Positions 52,401 through 64,000 of a stretch of 64,000 bases of DNA are shown piece after piece (within the stretch, counting starts at the first letter, position 1; every line of letters starts with the position of its first letter). The stretch comes from Anisus vortex (taxonomy: Eukaryota; Mollusca; Gastropoda; Planorbidae), in contig OX421497.1 in assembly GCA_949126835.1 (NCBI GenBank), positions 19,865,909 to 19,929,908 of the forward strand, read 5' to 3'. The translations under genes were made by a program, and so were the position numbers. The notes beneath the pieces were generated by a model. The model had not been told where the DNA came from and did not search any database. It saw only the letters and a list, made by a program, of their open reading frames with translations.

Positions 52401-55109
52401 AAATAAAAGCTTAGAACATTTGTATAAAAAGTGTATAGTAGCGTTTGACAGAAACAATTATTTAGACTATTTAAATGCAATCAAAATAATACGCATTGTT
52501 ATCGGGAATGTATTATCGGGAATGTATTATTTAACACAAGTTTTGGTTTAACACTATTTGAAATATTTGCATTAACAATGAAGAAATACTTATATTGTTA
52601 TTATAGCTGTCACAGACGTCATTTCTGTGTCCTAGATTTATAGAAATCAAGGCATTGGTTAATGTGGGCGGGAATGTAATATTCGGGGAATTTTTTTTCG
52701 TGCGTGTGTTAACATCCGGTCACATGAGTTGAAGGATTTTATTGACATCCGCTCACGTGGTCTCAAACTGGCTCTCACAATTCAATAAAAGCTTTGAACA
52801 TGTTTTATACATTTGAATAAATTATTTCAACGGAAAAATATCTTGAAATAATATAAAAAAAATAAAATCCTTTTTGATATGTTCTTTTTTTTTTCTGATT
52901 TCTTTTGATAAATAGGGTTAGTTGGCAAGCATTGTAATGAAACAAGAAGTTGAATAAGTTGGCAGCACTGAAAGGTAATTTAGCGACGTTGCTAGAGTAA
53001 GTTGGTCAGGTGACGTGGATTAATGCTCAATAATTGGCACCATCATACCTTGAGGGATATACGGGTAACCTTAGATTAGGATTAGCAATTGGTAATATGT
53101 AGTCTAGTTTTTACATCAAGTTGGATGCTTACATGTAGCAAGGTTTATGCACTTTAAAAAACTATTATTTACACAATATGACAAAATATAGAAGAAAAAA
53201 AATCTGTTTTACCGATTTATACATATCTATAAATATACCTAGATTCTATAGCGTTATAGATGATTTAGATGTACAATACAAAATCATTTTATATTTAAAA
53301 CAATTATCAATTAATAGGCCTACTCTCTGTGAATATATATAATTTCTTCAATTACACTTTGATCATTTATAAAAGCACATTACACTATTTCTACCCCCCT
53401 CCCTCCCATTCCAGTTATTATTTTCCTGTCTGTTGTATTTATCTTTTATATATTATTATTTCCCTTGTATGACGTTGGCGGCATTTGATGTGCACGTAAT
53501 CACAATTGAATGTAAGCATAATTAGAATCGTTTCATTACTTCCTACGTTCAATCAGATAAAGCCTTTATTAATATCGGAATCAAACAATGAATTATTGTA
53601 ATTGTTATCAGCTATAGCCTGCCCATTGGTCAGTAATAAACTAGATTAAATAGTGACCATCATCAGGGGGAGGGGCAGAAAGGGAGGGGGGGGGGGAGAG
53701 ATTTCTCGAAAGACAAACTCTTGCCAAAACCCTTGTACCGTAAAAAATGTTTGGGCAAAGGCCGGTAACTCTGTTGTCATCTTTTATTGACCCCCGGTCA
53801 CTTGATCTGCCCTTTTCTTTTAACCTCTGTCTATTGTGTATCACGTGGTATGTTTGTATAAGCCCCAGACCTGGTCATGTTTTTTTTTACGGTGGGATTG
53901 AGCGGGCAGTAGTAAAGACAAATGGGCTCTGTTATATCACGGTTTATTCAGTTCTACATTGAGTAAGAGTTTACATTGACTTTACTTTAAAATCTATTAA
54001 ATAAATTTCAAGTTTAAACAGTGTTGTTTTTGTCGTAAACATTATATATAAGCAATGGAAGATGGACACTGATCTACATGTCTATAATTTATAAACAATG
54101 GTAGATTCATGTTGATTAAACGTTCATTATACAAACAATGGTATATTTTATTGAACTATTTTATTGAGCGGAAATTCACACTTGTAATTATGAATTGGAC
54201 ATAATTATTTTAAAGAAATGCGAATTATTTATAAAATATAAACGTAGATAACATGCCATACAAATTTTTAATATATAAAGAGGAGTTTGATTCTTACAAT
54301 GCACAGTTTATGTATGCACTCGAAGTTGGCAAGTCCTAGGGAGGAGGGAACGCTCTCTCCATTGATCTATTTATAGACTTAGAGTGAACTACGTGCACAA
54401 CCCTGGAGTTATCCAGTTCTCTGTGGATTAACATTTAGAGCAACCGTTACAATCGGATTTTCTAGTTTTATGCATCCTATAATTGTGTAGAGAACTTAAA
54501 AACTATGCAAGTTCTTTATGTGTTTGAACAAGAGTGTATGTGTGAGAGTGTGCGGAAGTCTTGTATTTACAGTGAAATAAGAAACTCATTAAGGCAATTT
54601 AGGAGATGTTTAAATCAAGATGTTTTTGTTTTCAGGAAAATTTTGAGTCCAGTAGCCTACTTATCATTTTACAATGATCGCATTTATTGTCTCATTTCAA
54701 GAAATGTCTACTATAAAAATATAGATTTGTAATTCATATTCACTCCAACAATTTATAAAATCTACTTTTAGCCTAAAAATAACTTTTATAACCATCCAAG
54801 TAGGTTTTCAAAATAATATAATTAAATTAAAAAAAAACTCGTTTCATCAATTTATAAATTTTAGATCTAATTATTTATAAAGGAAAGATCTAATCAACAG
54901 TTGTTTTTTTTTTGTTTTTTTTTAAAAAGGCTATAGCCTAAGGTCGAAAACTATAACCCTAAATGTATTTGATAATGTTTAAAAAAAAAACATCTGCTGA
55001 TGAAATTGAGTTTATAAATATTTAACGAAATTGATTTATTTTGATCCAATTTTTGTGTGTGTTAAATTTTTTATTGAAATCTAGATTTGTGTGAAAGTCA
55101 CTGTGTAGA
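49399..55109. other. No gene recognised
   Basis: AT-rich. Contains a dispersed repeat (minus) at 49955-50035, related short repeats at 50075-50130 and 51425-51475, a hAT-arm fragment at 51297-51390, and a high-complexity island at 53465-53645. No coding signal. Confidence 0.45.
51297..51390 (-). mobile_element. Arm of a hAT element related to the nested one
   Basis: Read on the minus strand it starts TAGGGATGTTAAAACC, continues with CAAAACCGGTTTTCGGTTCT and a C-rich stretch. The nested element at 30839 has the same order (TAGGGAAGTTAAT, CAAAACCTATTTTCGGTTCT, CCCCCTCTCC). The opposite end was not found. Confidence 0.5.
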
Positions 55110-56646
55110 CAAATGTTTGTGTATGTGTGTGTATTTGTGCAAGTATATAGACACATGTTTGTGTATGTGTGTGTATTTGTGCAAGTATATAGACACATGT
55201 TTGTGTATGTGTGTGTATTTGTGCAAGTATATAGACACATGTTTGTGTATGTGTGTGTATTTGTGCAAGTATATAGACAAATGTTTGTGTATGTGTGTGT
55301 ATTTGTGCAAGTATATAGAAACATGTTTGTGTATGTGTGTGTATTTGTGCAAGTATATAGACACATGTTTGTGTATGTGTGTGTATTTGTGCAAGTATAT
55401 AGACACATGATTGTGTATGTGTGTGTATTTGTGCAAGTATATAGACACATGTTTGTGTATGTGTGTGTATTTGTGCAAGTATATAGACACATGATTGTGT
55501 ATGTGTGTGTATTTGTGCAAGTATATAGACACATGATTGTGTATGTGTGTGTATTTGTGCAAGTATATAGACACATGATTGTGTATGTGTGTGTATTTGT
55601 GCAAGTATATAGACACATGTTTGTGTATGTGTGTGTATTTGTGCAAGTATATAGACACATGATTGTGTATGTGTGTGTATTTGTGCAAGTATATAGACAC
55701 ATGTTTGTGTATGTGTGTGTATTTGTGCAAGTATATAGACACATGTTTGTGTATGTGTGTGTATTTGTGCAAGTATATAGACACATGTTTGTGTATGTGT
55801 GTGTATTTGTGCAAGTATATAGACACATGTTTGTGTATGTGTGTGTATTTGTGCAAGTATATAGACACATGATTGTGTATGTGTGTGTATTTGTGCAAGT
55901 ATATAGACACATGTTTGTGTATGTGTGTGTATTTGTGCAAGTATATAGACACATGTTTGTGTATGTGTGTGTATTTGTGCAAGTATATAGACACATGTTT
56001 GTGTATGTGTGTGTATTTGTGCAAGTATATAGACACATGTTTGTGTATGTGTGTGTATTTGTGCAAGTATATAGACAAATGTTTGTGTATGTGTGTGTAT
56101 TTGTGCAAGTATATAGAAACATGTTTGTGTATGTGTGTGTATTTGTGCAAGTATATAGACACATGTTTGTGTATGTGTGTGTATTTGTGCAAGTATATAG
56201 ACACATGATTGTGTATGTGTGTGTATTTGTGCAAGTATATAGACACATGTTTGTGTATGTGTGTGTATTTGTGCAAGTATATAGACACATGTTTGTGTAT
56301 GTGTGTGTATTTGTGCAAGTATATAGACACATGTTTGTGTATGTGTGTGTATTTGTGCAAGTATATAGACACATGTTTGTGTATGTGTGTGTATTTGTGC
56401 AAGTATATAGACACATGTCTGTGTAAGTGTGTGTATTTGTGCAAGTAAATAGACACATGTCGGTTTATGTGTGTGTATTTGTGCAAGTATATAGACACAT
56501 GTTTGTGTATGTGTGTGTATTTTTGCAAGTATATAGACACATGTTTGTGTATGTGTGTGTATTTGTGCATGTATATAGACACATGTTTGTGTATGTGTGT
56601 GTATTTGTGCATGTATATAGACACATGTTTGTGTATGTGTGTGTAT
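55110..56646 (+). repeat. 42-bp minisatellite, about 37 copies
   Basis: The unit ACATGTTTGTGTATGTGTGT followed by GTATTTGTGCAAGTATATAG AC repeats at exactly 42 bp. No unit contains a stop in several frames, which gives false frames of over 400 codons on both strands. Variant units (AAATG, GAAACATG, ATGATTG) mark internal duplications. Confidence 0.97.
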
Positions 56647-57344
56647 TGTCATATATATTTTTCCAAGAATTGGAACACGCAATGTTTATTCTTCTTCCCC
56701 CTCTTTTTCTCACTAAACAGGATTTTGTGGGCGGGGCTTAGGCTTCCGATCGCTTGACGTTTAGTAGGAAGACAAATGATTCTACTTAATGTTGGGATTC
56801 TGTGTTGATTTCAAATTCTCAGGGTCTGGGAACGACTCATTATTTAATAGGGGAAGTTCCTATCGTTTTGTTATGAGTTTTGTAATGATACCATGATTTT
56901 CACCCCTACTGGTAATGGGTCTGTCCCTTGCACCACTCGGAGAGTATTTAATGATTTGTTTGTCTGAAAGACAGAGAGTTTCAAAATATGTTCCTTTGAG
57001 AACGTTTGTGTTTGCACTATTTTATTCTAACTGTACATAATAGATATATTGTATATATTGAACATATCACCTGAATTAAACTATCAACAACAGTTACACT
57101 GAAGCTTCCTTGTCAAGTTACTATTCTATTGTGTTGTATACATTACTATAAGATTTATCTACTACTCTAATGTCCAGGAAAGGAACTGTTGGAACACAAA
57201 TCCTGAGTTTGTGCCCAGGACTATAAGAAGAGTTCGTGTAATACTGAAACATAAATAATAATAATTAAAGTCTCCCCTAGGACTAACGAGAATTATCAGC
57301 AAGATCTACACAGCTCTGGCCACAAGGGGATTGTGGACGTAACA
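56647..57344 (+). mobile_element. Probable solo LTR inside the 42-bp array
   Basis: The 698-bp insert starts TGTCATATA and ends GGACGTAACA (TG...CA). GTAT is duplicated at 56643-56646 and 57345-57348, and the 42-bp repeat resumes exactly at the base where it was broken. No coding frame. A region rich in AATAATAAT precedes the C-rich right end. The 4-bp target and TG/CA ends fit an LTR left after recombination; the parent element is not in the window. Confidence 0.72.
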
Positions 57345-57348
57345 GTAT

Positions 57349-57478
57349 TTATGCAAGTATATAGACACATGTTTGTGTATGTGTGTGTATTTGTGCAAGT
57401 ATATAGACACGTGTTTGTGTATGTGTGTGTATTTGTGCAAGTATATAGACACATGTTTGTGTATGTGTGTGTATTTGT
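57349..57478 (+). repeat. 42-bp minisatellite, distal three copies
   Basis: Three more units of the same repeat, separated from the main array only by the insertion at 56647-57344. Confidence 0.95.
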
Positions 57479-57732
57479 GTCTGTGCTTTTTTGTTTGTTT
57501 CTAGTTTCGGGTCCTATGGCATTTCACTAATTAAAACGTTTTATTTACAAGCATGCTTTAAGAATTCACGTCTTTCAAGTTTCATAGAAAAGCCATTTAC
57601 TCACACACACACTCACTCACGACCACTGAAGCAGACACACACTCAGACAGACTCACATACATACACATACGCAGGCATACACACGGGATAATCATTGCGT
57701 TGAAAAAGATTTCCTAATGCGATGTATCGTTG

Positions 57733-58643
57733 ACATTAAGGGTAGGGGAGCCAGTAGAGAGCACTTTTTTTTTATTTTTGCACGCATCATGAACATTTTT
57801 GGTATATAGATAGTATAAGCAGGTCCGAGTAAGCATACCTTAAAAAAATCATTTCTGATGGTTGTGATGGGAATGTCGGCCATTTTGGATTTTTTAATTA
57901 ACGATTTACCACGCAATGCAAAATGTATCAACTTGATTATTTATCAAGATAATGTATTGCAATTTGGCGAAAATATTTATAAGCTATATCTTTATAAAAT
58001 TTGTGGATGAAATTTTGTTAAATTGATAAATAAAATTTCTATGAATTTTTTAGTAGGACATATGAAAAAAAATAATTTTATTGCACTTTTTTCAAATTAA
58101 AATTTAATTTAAGGAAAACTATAACTCATATCAAAAATTCATCCTGTAACTATGATTATTAACATGTTATAAGTGTATGTAAAAAATTTCATAAAGATTG
58201 GCTCATAAAAAAGGAAGTTAATACAAAAAGAAGAAGAAAAAGTAGTATTTTGAGAAAAACCGGAAAAACTGACAATTTTCGGGAAAAAAATAATTGGGGA
58301 GTAAAATTGAAAAATGCAATTTTCTCATCTATTTCTTAATGGTTTGTTGTAAGATTTTTCCCCCACAAAGACAAGATTTTAACCTTTAATTTGATGTATA
58401 TTAATATATAATTAAACTCATTTTTTATATTACTGTAGTGTAAATATGTTTTAAAAAAATAAAATAAACTTCTGATGTATACCTATTACAAATGCAATTT
58501 ATACATTTAAATAATGTTACTAAAATTTTCGAACTCTATGTTTTAGATCCAGGAATAGTTAAAGTATACAACTTAGGCAAAAACTTAAATATTGAATTTT
58601 CTGGCATTTAGATCAGTTTCACTGCCGTCCCTGCCCTTAATGT
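57733..58643. mobile_element. 911-bp terminal-inverted-repeat element
   Basis: ACATTAAGGGTAGGGGAGCC at the left faces a right end whose reverse complement is ACATTAAGGGCAGGGACGGC. TATCGT occurs just outside both ends (57725-57730, 58645-58650) but not abutting symmetrically, so the target duplication is uncertain. The interior is AT-rich and non-coding. Superfamily not assigned. Confidence 0.65.
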
Positions 58644-59194
58644 TTATCGTCCTTGTATAACTTGTTTGGTTGGAAGTTAAAATTCTGATTTAGAATCTAG
58701 TCTTATTTATAACACATGCCGCGTAATATTAATAATTTGCCAAATTTATATGTACTTTAAGTTTAAACTAAATAAATATTCCTTTTTTTACAAATAAATA
58801 TATTTATCTCTCCAAAAAAATAATTAAAAGGACAGAAAACATACACCCTTGTAAATTGTAAATCTTCAAAGTTTTGTAAAACTACTTGCCGTCATAAAAG
58901 AACAAATTATTGTCATTTGGGTTGGAAGTCAGGTGGCAAATTTAAACAATAGTTCACTCCCATACATCACAACTACGCTGCCACGTGGATTATGTAGGCG
59001 ACTTAAAACCAACCAATTCAAATAAAGAAAAGAGGCGTAATAATTATTCACATTATTATGACATGGTTAGATCTACTTACTTCTCTATAATGATACATGA
59101 CTAAAATAGTAAATATTAGTTGAACAGCCAATAATAATATAAGAAGACTTTAATTTACAGTAAATACAGTATTAAGTTCAATCACAGATTCCCC

Positions 59195-59520
59195 TGGGGA
59201 AAACGAGCTAAATGCAGACCCAGACTGAGATGTCTGGACGAGGTCGAGATGGATATGAGGCAGATCGGGGTCCCGGCCTGGAGAAAGAAAACAGCAGATA
59301 GGTCTGAGTGGAAGGAGGTGGAGATTTTATTATTTCGGTAACTTTTACTATTATTTACTAATGTTATAATATTCTAATTATGTTTTTGATTATGCCTTTA
59401 TGGTACTGATATACTTTGTGGCAAAATAAATATTGTTCATTGTTCATATTGTTCATATATCGTTGTTCATTGTTCATTGCAGGCCAGAGCCCTCCATGGG
59501 CTGTATGATGATCTATGTAT
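59195..59520 (+). mobile_element. LINE C-terminal relic split by a second retroelement tail
   Basis: 59195-59323 reads RPRLRCLDEVEMDMRQIGV then PAWRKKTADRSEWKEVE, a usual reverse-transcriptase polyprotein C-terminus. The expected continuation QARALHGL resumes at 59480. The 156 bp between end in ATTGTTC repeats and look like the 3' end of a different retroelement. Confidence 0.65.
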
Positions 59521-59904
59521 TAAATACACGAACAGTATAATAGCTTACATAATACCATTCAAATTTATAAAAAGTACTTGACTTATTGCTCCCATATAAA
59601 GATGAAAGTAACGTTTACCTATAGGACCACGTTTGTCCATGAGGCTCGTAAATTATTGTTCATTAAACTGGCATACCATTGGGATTGTGCGTCCAGGACA
59701 CTTCCCTGTTGCTCTTACTTTTATTTAGCCAATGTCATGAACACAATAGAGTCTACACTATTCTTGTATCTTCATTTTATATATTTCCTTTCTGATGATT
59801 TTTATTTAGCTTTAATCACTAAAGTTGATCTCATAAAACGCGTTATTCAATAGAGCTTAGGAAGAGATCCATGTACTTCCACATTTAACCAAGGGAAAAA
59901 AATC

Positions 59905-59990
59905 ATGACCTTTAACCTGGATTCGAGCCAGAGACCTCCAGAATGACAATCTGAACGCGCTGCCCCTGGACCACCATTTAAGAAACTGTG
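59905..59990 (-). ncRNA. tRNA-like sequence, probably SINE head or tRNA pseudogene
   Basis: On the minus strand TGGTCCAGGGGCAGCGCG resembles a Pol III A box with D arm. CAGA-TTGTCAT-TCTG can form an anticodon arm with GTC, and GGCTCGAATCC is close to the B box. The acceptor stem does not pair well by eye, so a functional tRNA is unlikely. Confidence 0.45.
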
Positions 59991-60264
59991 TGTGTGTGTT
60001 ATAATTCCCCGTTCAGTCAGAACACTGTCAGATTGGATTGCCTTGAGACTAGATCATCAAGTGCAGCAACTTGTTTAAAGAATGAACATCAAAAAATAAA
60101 TATCTGACACAGTTGTCTCATCTTTGAGTTGCCTTCATTCACCTCGTGCAGTCTTATGTAATTGGTTTATTCCGTTTTCTATTTTTTGTCCATATAAGTA
60201 AAAGTGATAGGTTAATGACCTCTCATGTGTACGTTGATGCTCCGAACGACCTTGTTTGTATGAA

Positions 60265-60640
60265 CCGAAAGACTGCTAATCTATAGCCTATGCCGAAGGA
60301 CTGATAATCTATAGATTACGCCGAAAGACTGCTATTCTATAGCCTATGCCAAAGGACTGCTAATCTATAGCCTACGCAGAAGGACTTCTAATCTGTAATT
60401 TATTCGTCATATGACCTGTAATGTATGTGCCGCAATATCTCCACTAATGTATGTGCCGCAATATCTCCACTAATGTATGTGCCGCAATATCTCCACTAAT
60501 GTATGTGCCGCAATATCTCCACTAATGTATGTGCCGCAATATCTCCACTAATGTATGTGCCGCCAGATCTCCACTAATGTATGAGCCGCAATACCTCCAC
60601 TAATGTATGTGCCGCAATATCTCCACTAATGTATGTGAAA
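60265..60640. repeat. Two adjoining minisatellites (28 bp, 26 bp)
   Basis: GCCGAAGGACTGCTAATCTA TAGCCTAC recurs about five times to 60405. Then TAATGTATGTGCCGCAATAT CTCCAC recurs about nine times to 60640. Confidence 0.9.
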
Positions 60641-63600
60641 TAAAAATTTAAAATAAGTGCTTGGATAGTAAAATGTCGAGTAAAACGTCATGTAACATCA
60701 CAAGTGGCATCTCAAATTACAGATCCAATGACATGTCAAGTAACATGTCAATTAACTTCTCAAGCAACATGTCAAGTAAATCAACCTTAAGGTGACAACA
60801 CATCCATGCGGACAAGAAATATCAGAACATCAGGAAAAAAGAACAATCTATATACTTTATATATAAACATTATTTCAAATTACGAAACAGAGGTATTACC
60901 CCACCCCTTCCCCCTCCGTCAATCCACTCTTTCCGAGTCGACAACATTGTCTGCACACAATGTTTGAGTCACAGTTTAGTATATCATTGTATCGACTAAA
61001 CCTCTTTAATTCATACCTCCCCCACCCTCCTTCTGTCTACGCCACTGCAGTAAGCTTTCTGTTGTTATAACTTTCCTCGAACGACAATAACAAAATAGTT
61101 TTCTTTCCTTGTTGTCGTTTTTTTTTGCTTCTTCTGGCGACCAATTGAATCAATGTTAGAAATGAATGGACTCAACGATTGTATCCTGGCTATACACACG
61201 ACCAATAATACTACACCAGGAAATAGCGGAAAACGAAAGAAAGCCTTTGTGGTCATTGAGCCTTTTTAATAATTCCTTTTTCTTTTCTTTCTTTTTTTTT
61301 TCTTACTTTACAATGTTGGGGTGGGGGTAGAATGGGAGGCAACGCGCGAGACTGCACGTGAAAATAGAAAATGTCATGACCTCAGTTTTTCAGACGTTTT
61401 AGCGACAGAACTGGGAGTTTTTATCTGTTTTTTTTTTTTTTTTGAGGTTCAATTCATTGAGTTCAATTGGGCGTAAAAGAAGGAAAAAACCCACATGAAT
61501 TATTAAGATTATTGGAAAGGACAACAAGAAAAAAAAAAACCTAGCGGAAGAAAAAAATAAAAAGTGAATAAAACGATTTGTTCTATAGAGTACATTTCCT
61601 TTATAGTTGTGCGTACAGTGGCGGTTAGGCAATGACTCTATTCAACAGTGGTAGATTGTTGCCTTCTAGTTTGGAACAATAGGAAATCTGAAAACCTAAT
61701 TAACCAATGCAAGGGAGAAAACCCAGTTCCATTGTACACGAAAACCACACGCATACCGTTTTATTATTTCTTCTCATAAAACATCTTCCCACAATCATAC
61801 AATCTCACAATCATTCAAGTACTTGTTCGTGTGTTAAAAAGAACTGAATAGAATCAGAACTAATGGGCGATGTGGAGGGGGGGGGGAGGTTGTTGTTTTT
61901 TTCTCTTTTACTTTCTCCACAATCATGTTGCTGTGCAGTCAGCGTGGCGGGTTAGTCACATGCCTTTTGTCCAGTGATTGACAAGCTTGTATTAATTTGT
62001 CCAGTTCCACAGGCCTGGTCTGCAGAGGCCCACGTTTCCCCCGGGAGCCCACACCCCATATTTGTAAAGATTTAATACCCCCCCCCCCCCATCTTCATCC
62101 TCTTTCTTAGATTAGGAAGATTTCAAATCCGGTCAACTGGCCAAGAAGACTTGACCTGTCCATCTCGCTGTGGACCAGATAATGTCTAAATGACAAGGGG
62201 CGATTGATACACTGATCAGAGGCGTAGCCAGCGGTGGGTTTCTGGTCCTGTGAGCCCCTACTCCGGAGATTTGTACTAAAAAAAAGCTTTTCAGTCAATA
62301 CACAGGGCAAATCTATTGCTTTTTTTCTTTACAATAATTCTTTGTTTAATAATTGTTTACTGTTGTCTAGTTTTAGGTTAGAGACCTAATTCGTTAGTCT
62401 GACTTTACAAAGTCAAATACCCAAATAGTTTCAACTCGTTTCCTGGCATTAAAATATAGAACGGTTATATATAGAATGCATTAAAAAAAAAAGCAGTTAA
62501 TACATTTTGGATATCAATCAAAGGATGAGATTAATGAAAGCTGTAAGTTACAATGGTCTCATTTTGAGCTGCGACAAATTTAGCCTTACATTTTCGTTTG
62601 AAGCTTTAATAATAATTTAGTAATATTATATCAGCACTATAAGCCAGAGCAAAGCACTAAGGGTCATTCAAACAATTTGGATTCAAATATGACTGACATG
62701 ACCCTAACCTTCATATCATCAGTTAGCTTTGTCTCCTAGCCTAGAGTAATGTCCGTGTTCTTAGTTGTATGTTAAATGCGCTCTGAGCTTACATTATGTT
62801 TGTTGGCAGCAAATATTATTATTATTATTATGATAATATTTATGTTAAAACCTTAGTTAATGTGTCTTCTACAAATACTTCGATTTTCGAATATTAGATT
62901 TGATTAGATTTGTTTTGATGAGCATGGAGTTCTTAAGCTCAGTTTTTATCTTTAAACTTAAAGCTCCGACTTAATACGCATATTTAAAATTTTTGAGCTT
63001 ATTAATGGACTTTAGGGTTGAGCTTACACCGGTCATTTTGAGCGTAGTGAGATTCGTAAAGATTATATTTCTTGCATGATGCTTAAAAATGTAGTTCATT
63101 GTGCAAATACTTTTAAAATAGATTGAGCTTAAACTTGACAAAGTGAGCAAAATATAGGAAAGTGTGTCTAAGCAGGAACAGTAACTTACCTTACATGGTA
63201 CAATAAAACAACAGCTACAGGGAAGGGGAGAAGTTTGGTAGTATGTAATTAGAACTGGACTCTCCCTCTAGGCCGTTTGTCCGAAGGAGTGGTCATAAAA
63301 AATGGTTGGAGAATTAGCCTGTCCCCCATAAAATGACCAAGCCCTGAGGGCAGCGATGGAGTCTTGGAGCGGAGAACTGGCATCCATCTACCCCTCCCTC
63401 TCGGACAATTTATATTTTCTGGTTCATTGGTGAAACTTTCCATTTGGATCGTTTCTGGCTTTGAATATGAATAGTGTTAGTAGCTCAGTCAATGGTTGGT
63501 CATCTCATTGGTCACTAGAGACCAAGTGAACGACTGATCATCTGACCTTTTCAAATAAGCAAACAATAAGTAGTTCTCTCCACGGAAACAGTCAGCTAAT

Positions 63601-64000
63601 GGAGTTAGTAGTTAACATGACATTATCAATGTAACATTAATTATCAAACCTTTGATAAAGTGAACAATAGAAGACTCATTTTGAGACCTCTTATAAACTC
63701 ATCAATGGAAAACTAATGTGGAGACCCTTAATCTAGTTTGTCATATGACACACTAATTCCAGACACAATACCTAAGCAAAAAAAAAAAAAAAAAAAACAT
63801 GAAAGCATTTCGGCGAGTTCGGAATTTCTTTCTTCTTATGTTACTTGGAGAAAAATGTAATTGACTGTAACAAGACATTAGCCGAAGAACGTAAAATGCC
63901 ATATTTTTGTTCCTTGCATATTGTATGAAATCCACCCAAACTTACCCTTAAAGCTAGCGGGTAAGGGGAAAACACTCTATTAGATTGTGTTTCCCATGTC
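60641..64000. other. No gene recognised
   Basis: Higher-GC stretches at 60900-61050, 61910-62300 and 63250-63420 have no recognisable protein. Lone hAT-like ends (CGCCACTG at 61037, CAGTGGCGG near 61617, CAGAGGCGTAGCCAGC near 62215) suggest decayed transposons. 62770-62815 resembles the retroelement end that seeded the 40295 array. The minus frame at 63249-63443 is unassigned. Confidence 0.4.

Noticed and set aside
55022..56741. Open frames of over 400 codons on both strands
   Set aside because: They are translations of a 42-bp (14-codon) tandem repeat that lacks stops in several frames; simultaneous openness on both strands shows the absence of coding selection.
28106..62240. Isolated hAT-like end motifs (CAGTGGCGG, CAGAGGCGTAGCC, CGCCACTG)
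   Set aside because: No paired end or target duplication found at 28106, 61037, 61617 or 62215, so no element is claimed.
63249..63443. 64-codon minus frame
   Set aside because: Not recognised; composition alone is insufficient and no splice sites fit.

Overview
The window looks like metazoan, AT-rich, intron- and repeat-dominated DNA, most likely from a mollusc and plausibly a gastropod. That is an inference from an animal kainate-type glutamate receptor gene with small exons and long introns, several kinds of non-LTR retrotransposon debris, and dense minisatellites. No sequence in the window fixes the species.

The only convincing protein-coding gene lies on the minus strand at 388-14676: nine consecutive exons of a kainate-type ionotropic glutamate receptor. 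They cover most of the extracellular amino-terminal domain, the linker and the start of the S1 ligand-binding segment. All junctions have GT/AG boundaries and compatible phases, and the last six exons are all phase 0 and divisible by three. The pore, S2 and C-terminus lie to the left of the window. The signal-peptide exon was not found to the right, so 14677-64000 may be a giant first intron or upstream DNA.

The introns carry an unusual repeat load. A 78-bp tandem array copies the end of exon 6 including its splice donor. A 45/58-bp array runs almost up to the acceptor of the same exon. A 42-bp array, LINE 3' ends, a possible THAP-like fragment and a hAT-type MITE inserted into a minisatellite also lie there.

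From 14.7 to 64 kb I see no convincing gene. The main structures are: a LINE end with a (CAT)n tail (17.8-18.2 kb); an intact young LTR retrotransposon without an evident gag or pol (20337-25268; LTRs differ by one substitution plus C-tract lengths; TSD GTACC); a TTAA-flanked MITE (26.3 kb); two nested hAT-like elements with 8-bp target duplications (30.6-32.1 kb); large minisatellites at 34.7, 36.6, 40.3, 46.9, 55.1 and 60.4 kb; two near-identical 81-bp TTAA-flanked palindrome-ended elements 39 kb apart (7471, 46424); a probable solo LTR inside the 42-bp array (56647-57344); a 911-bp terminal-inverted-repeat element (57733-58643); and a LINE relic split by another insertion (59.2-59.5 kb). 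Most long open frames after 14 kb are translations of tandem repeats or of LTRs and were rejected.
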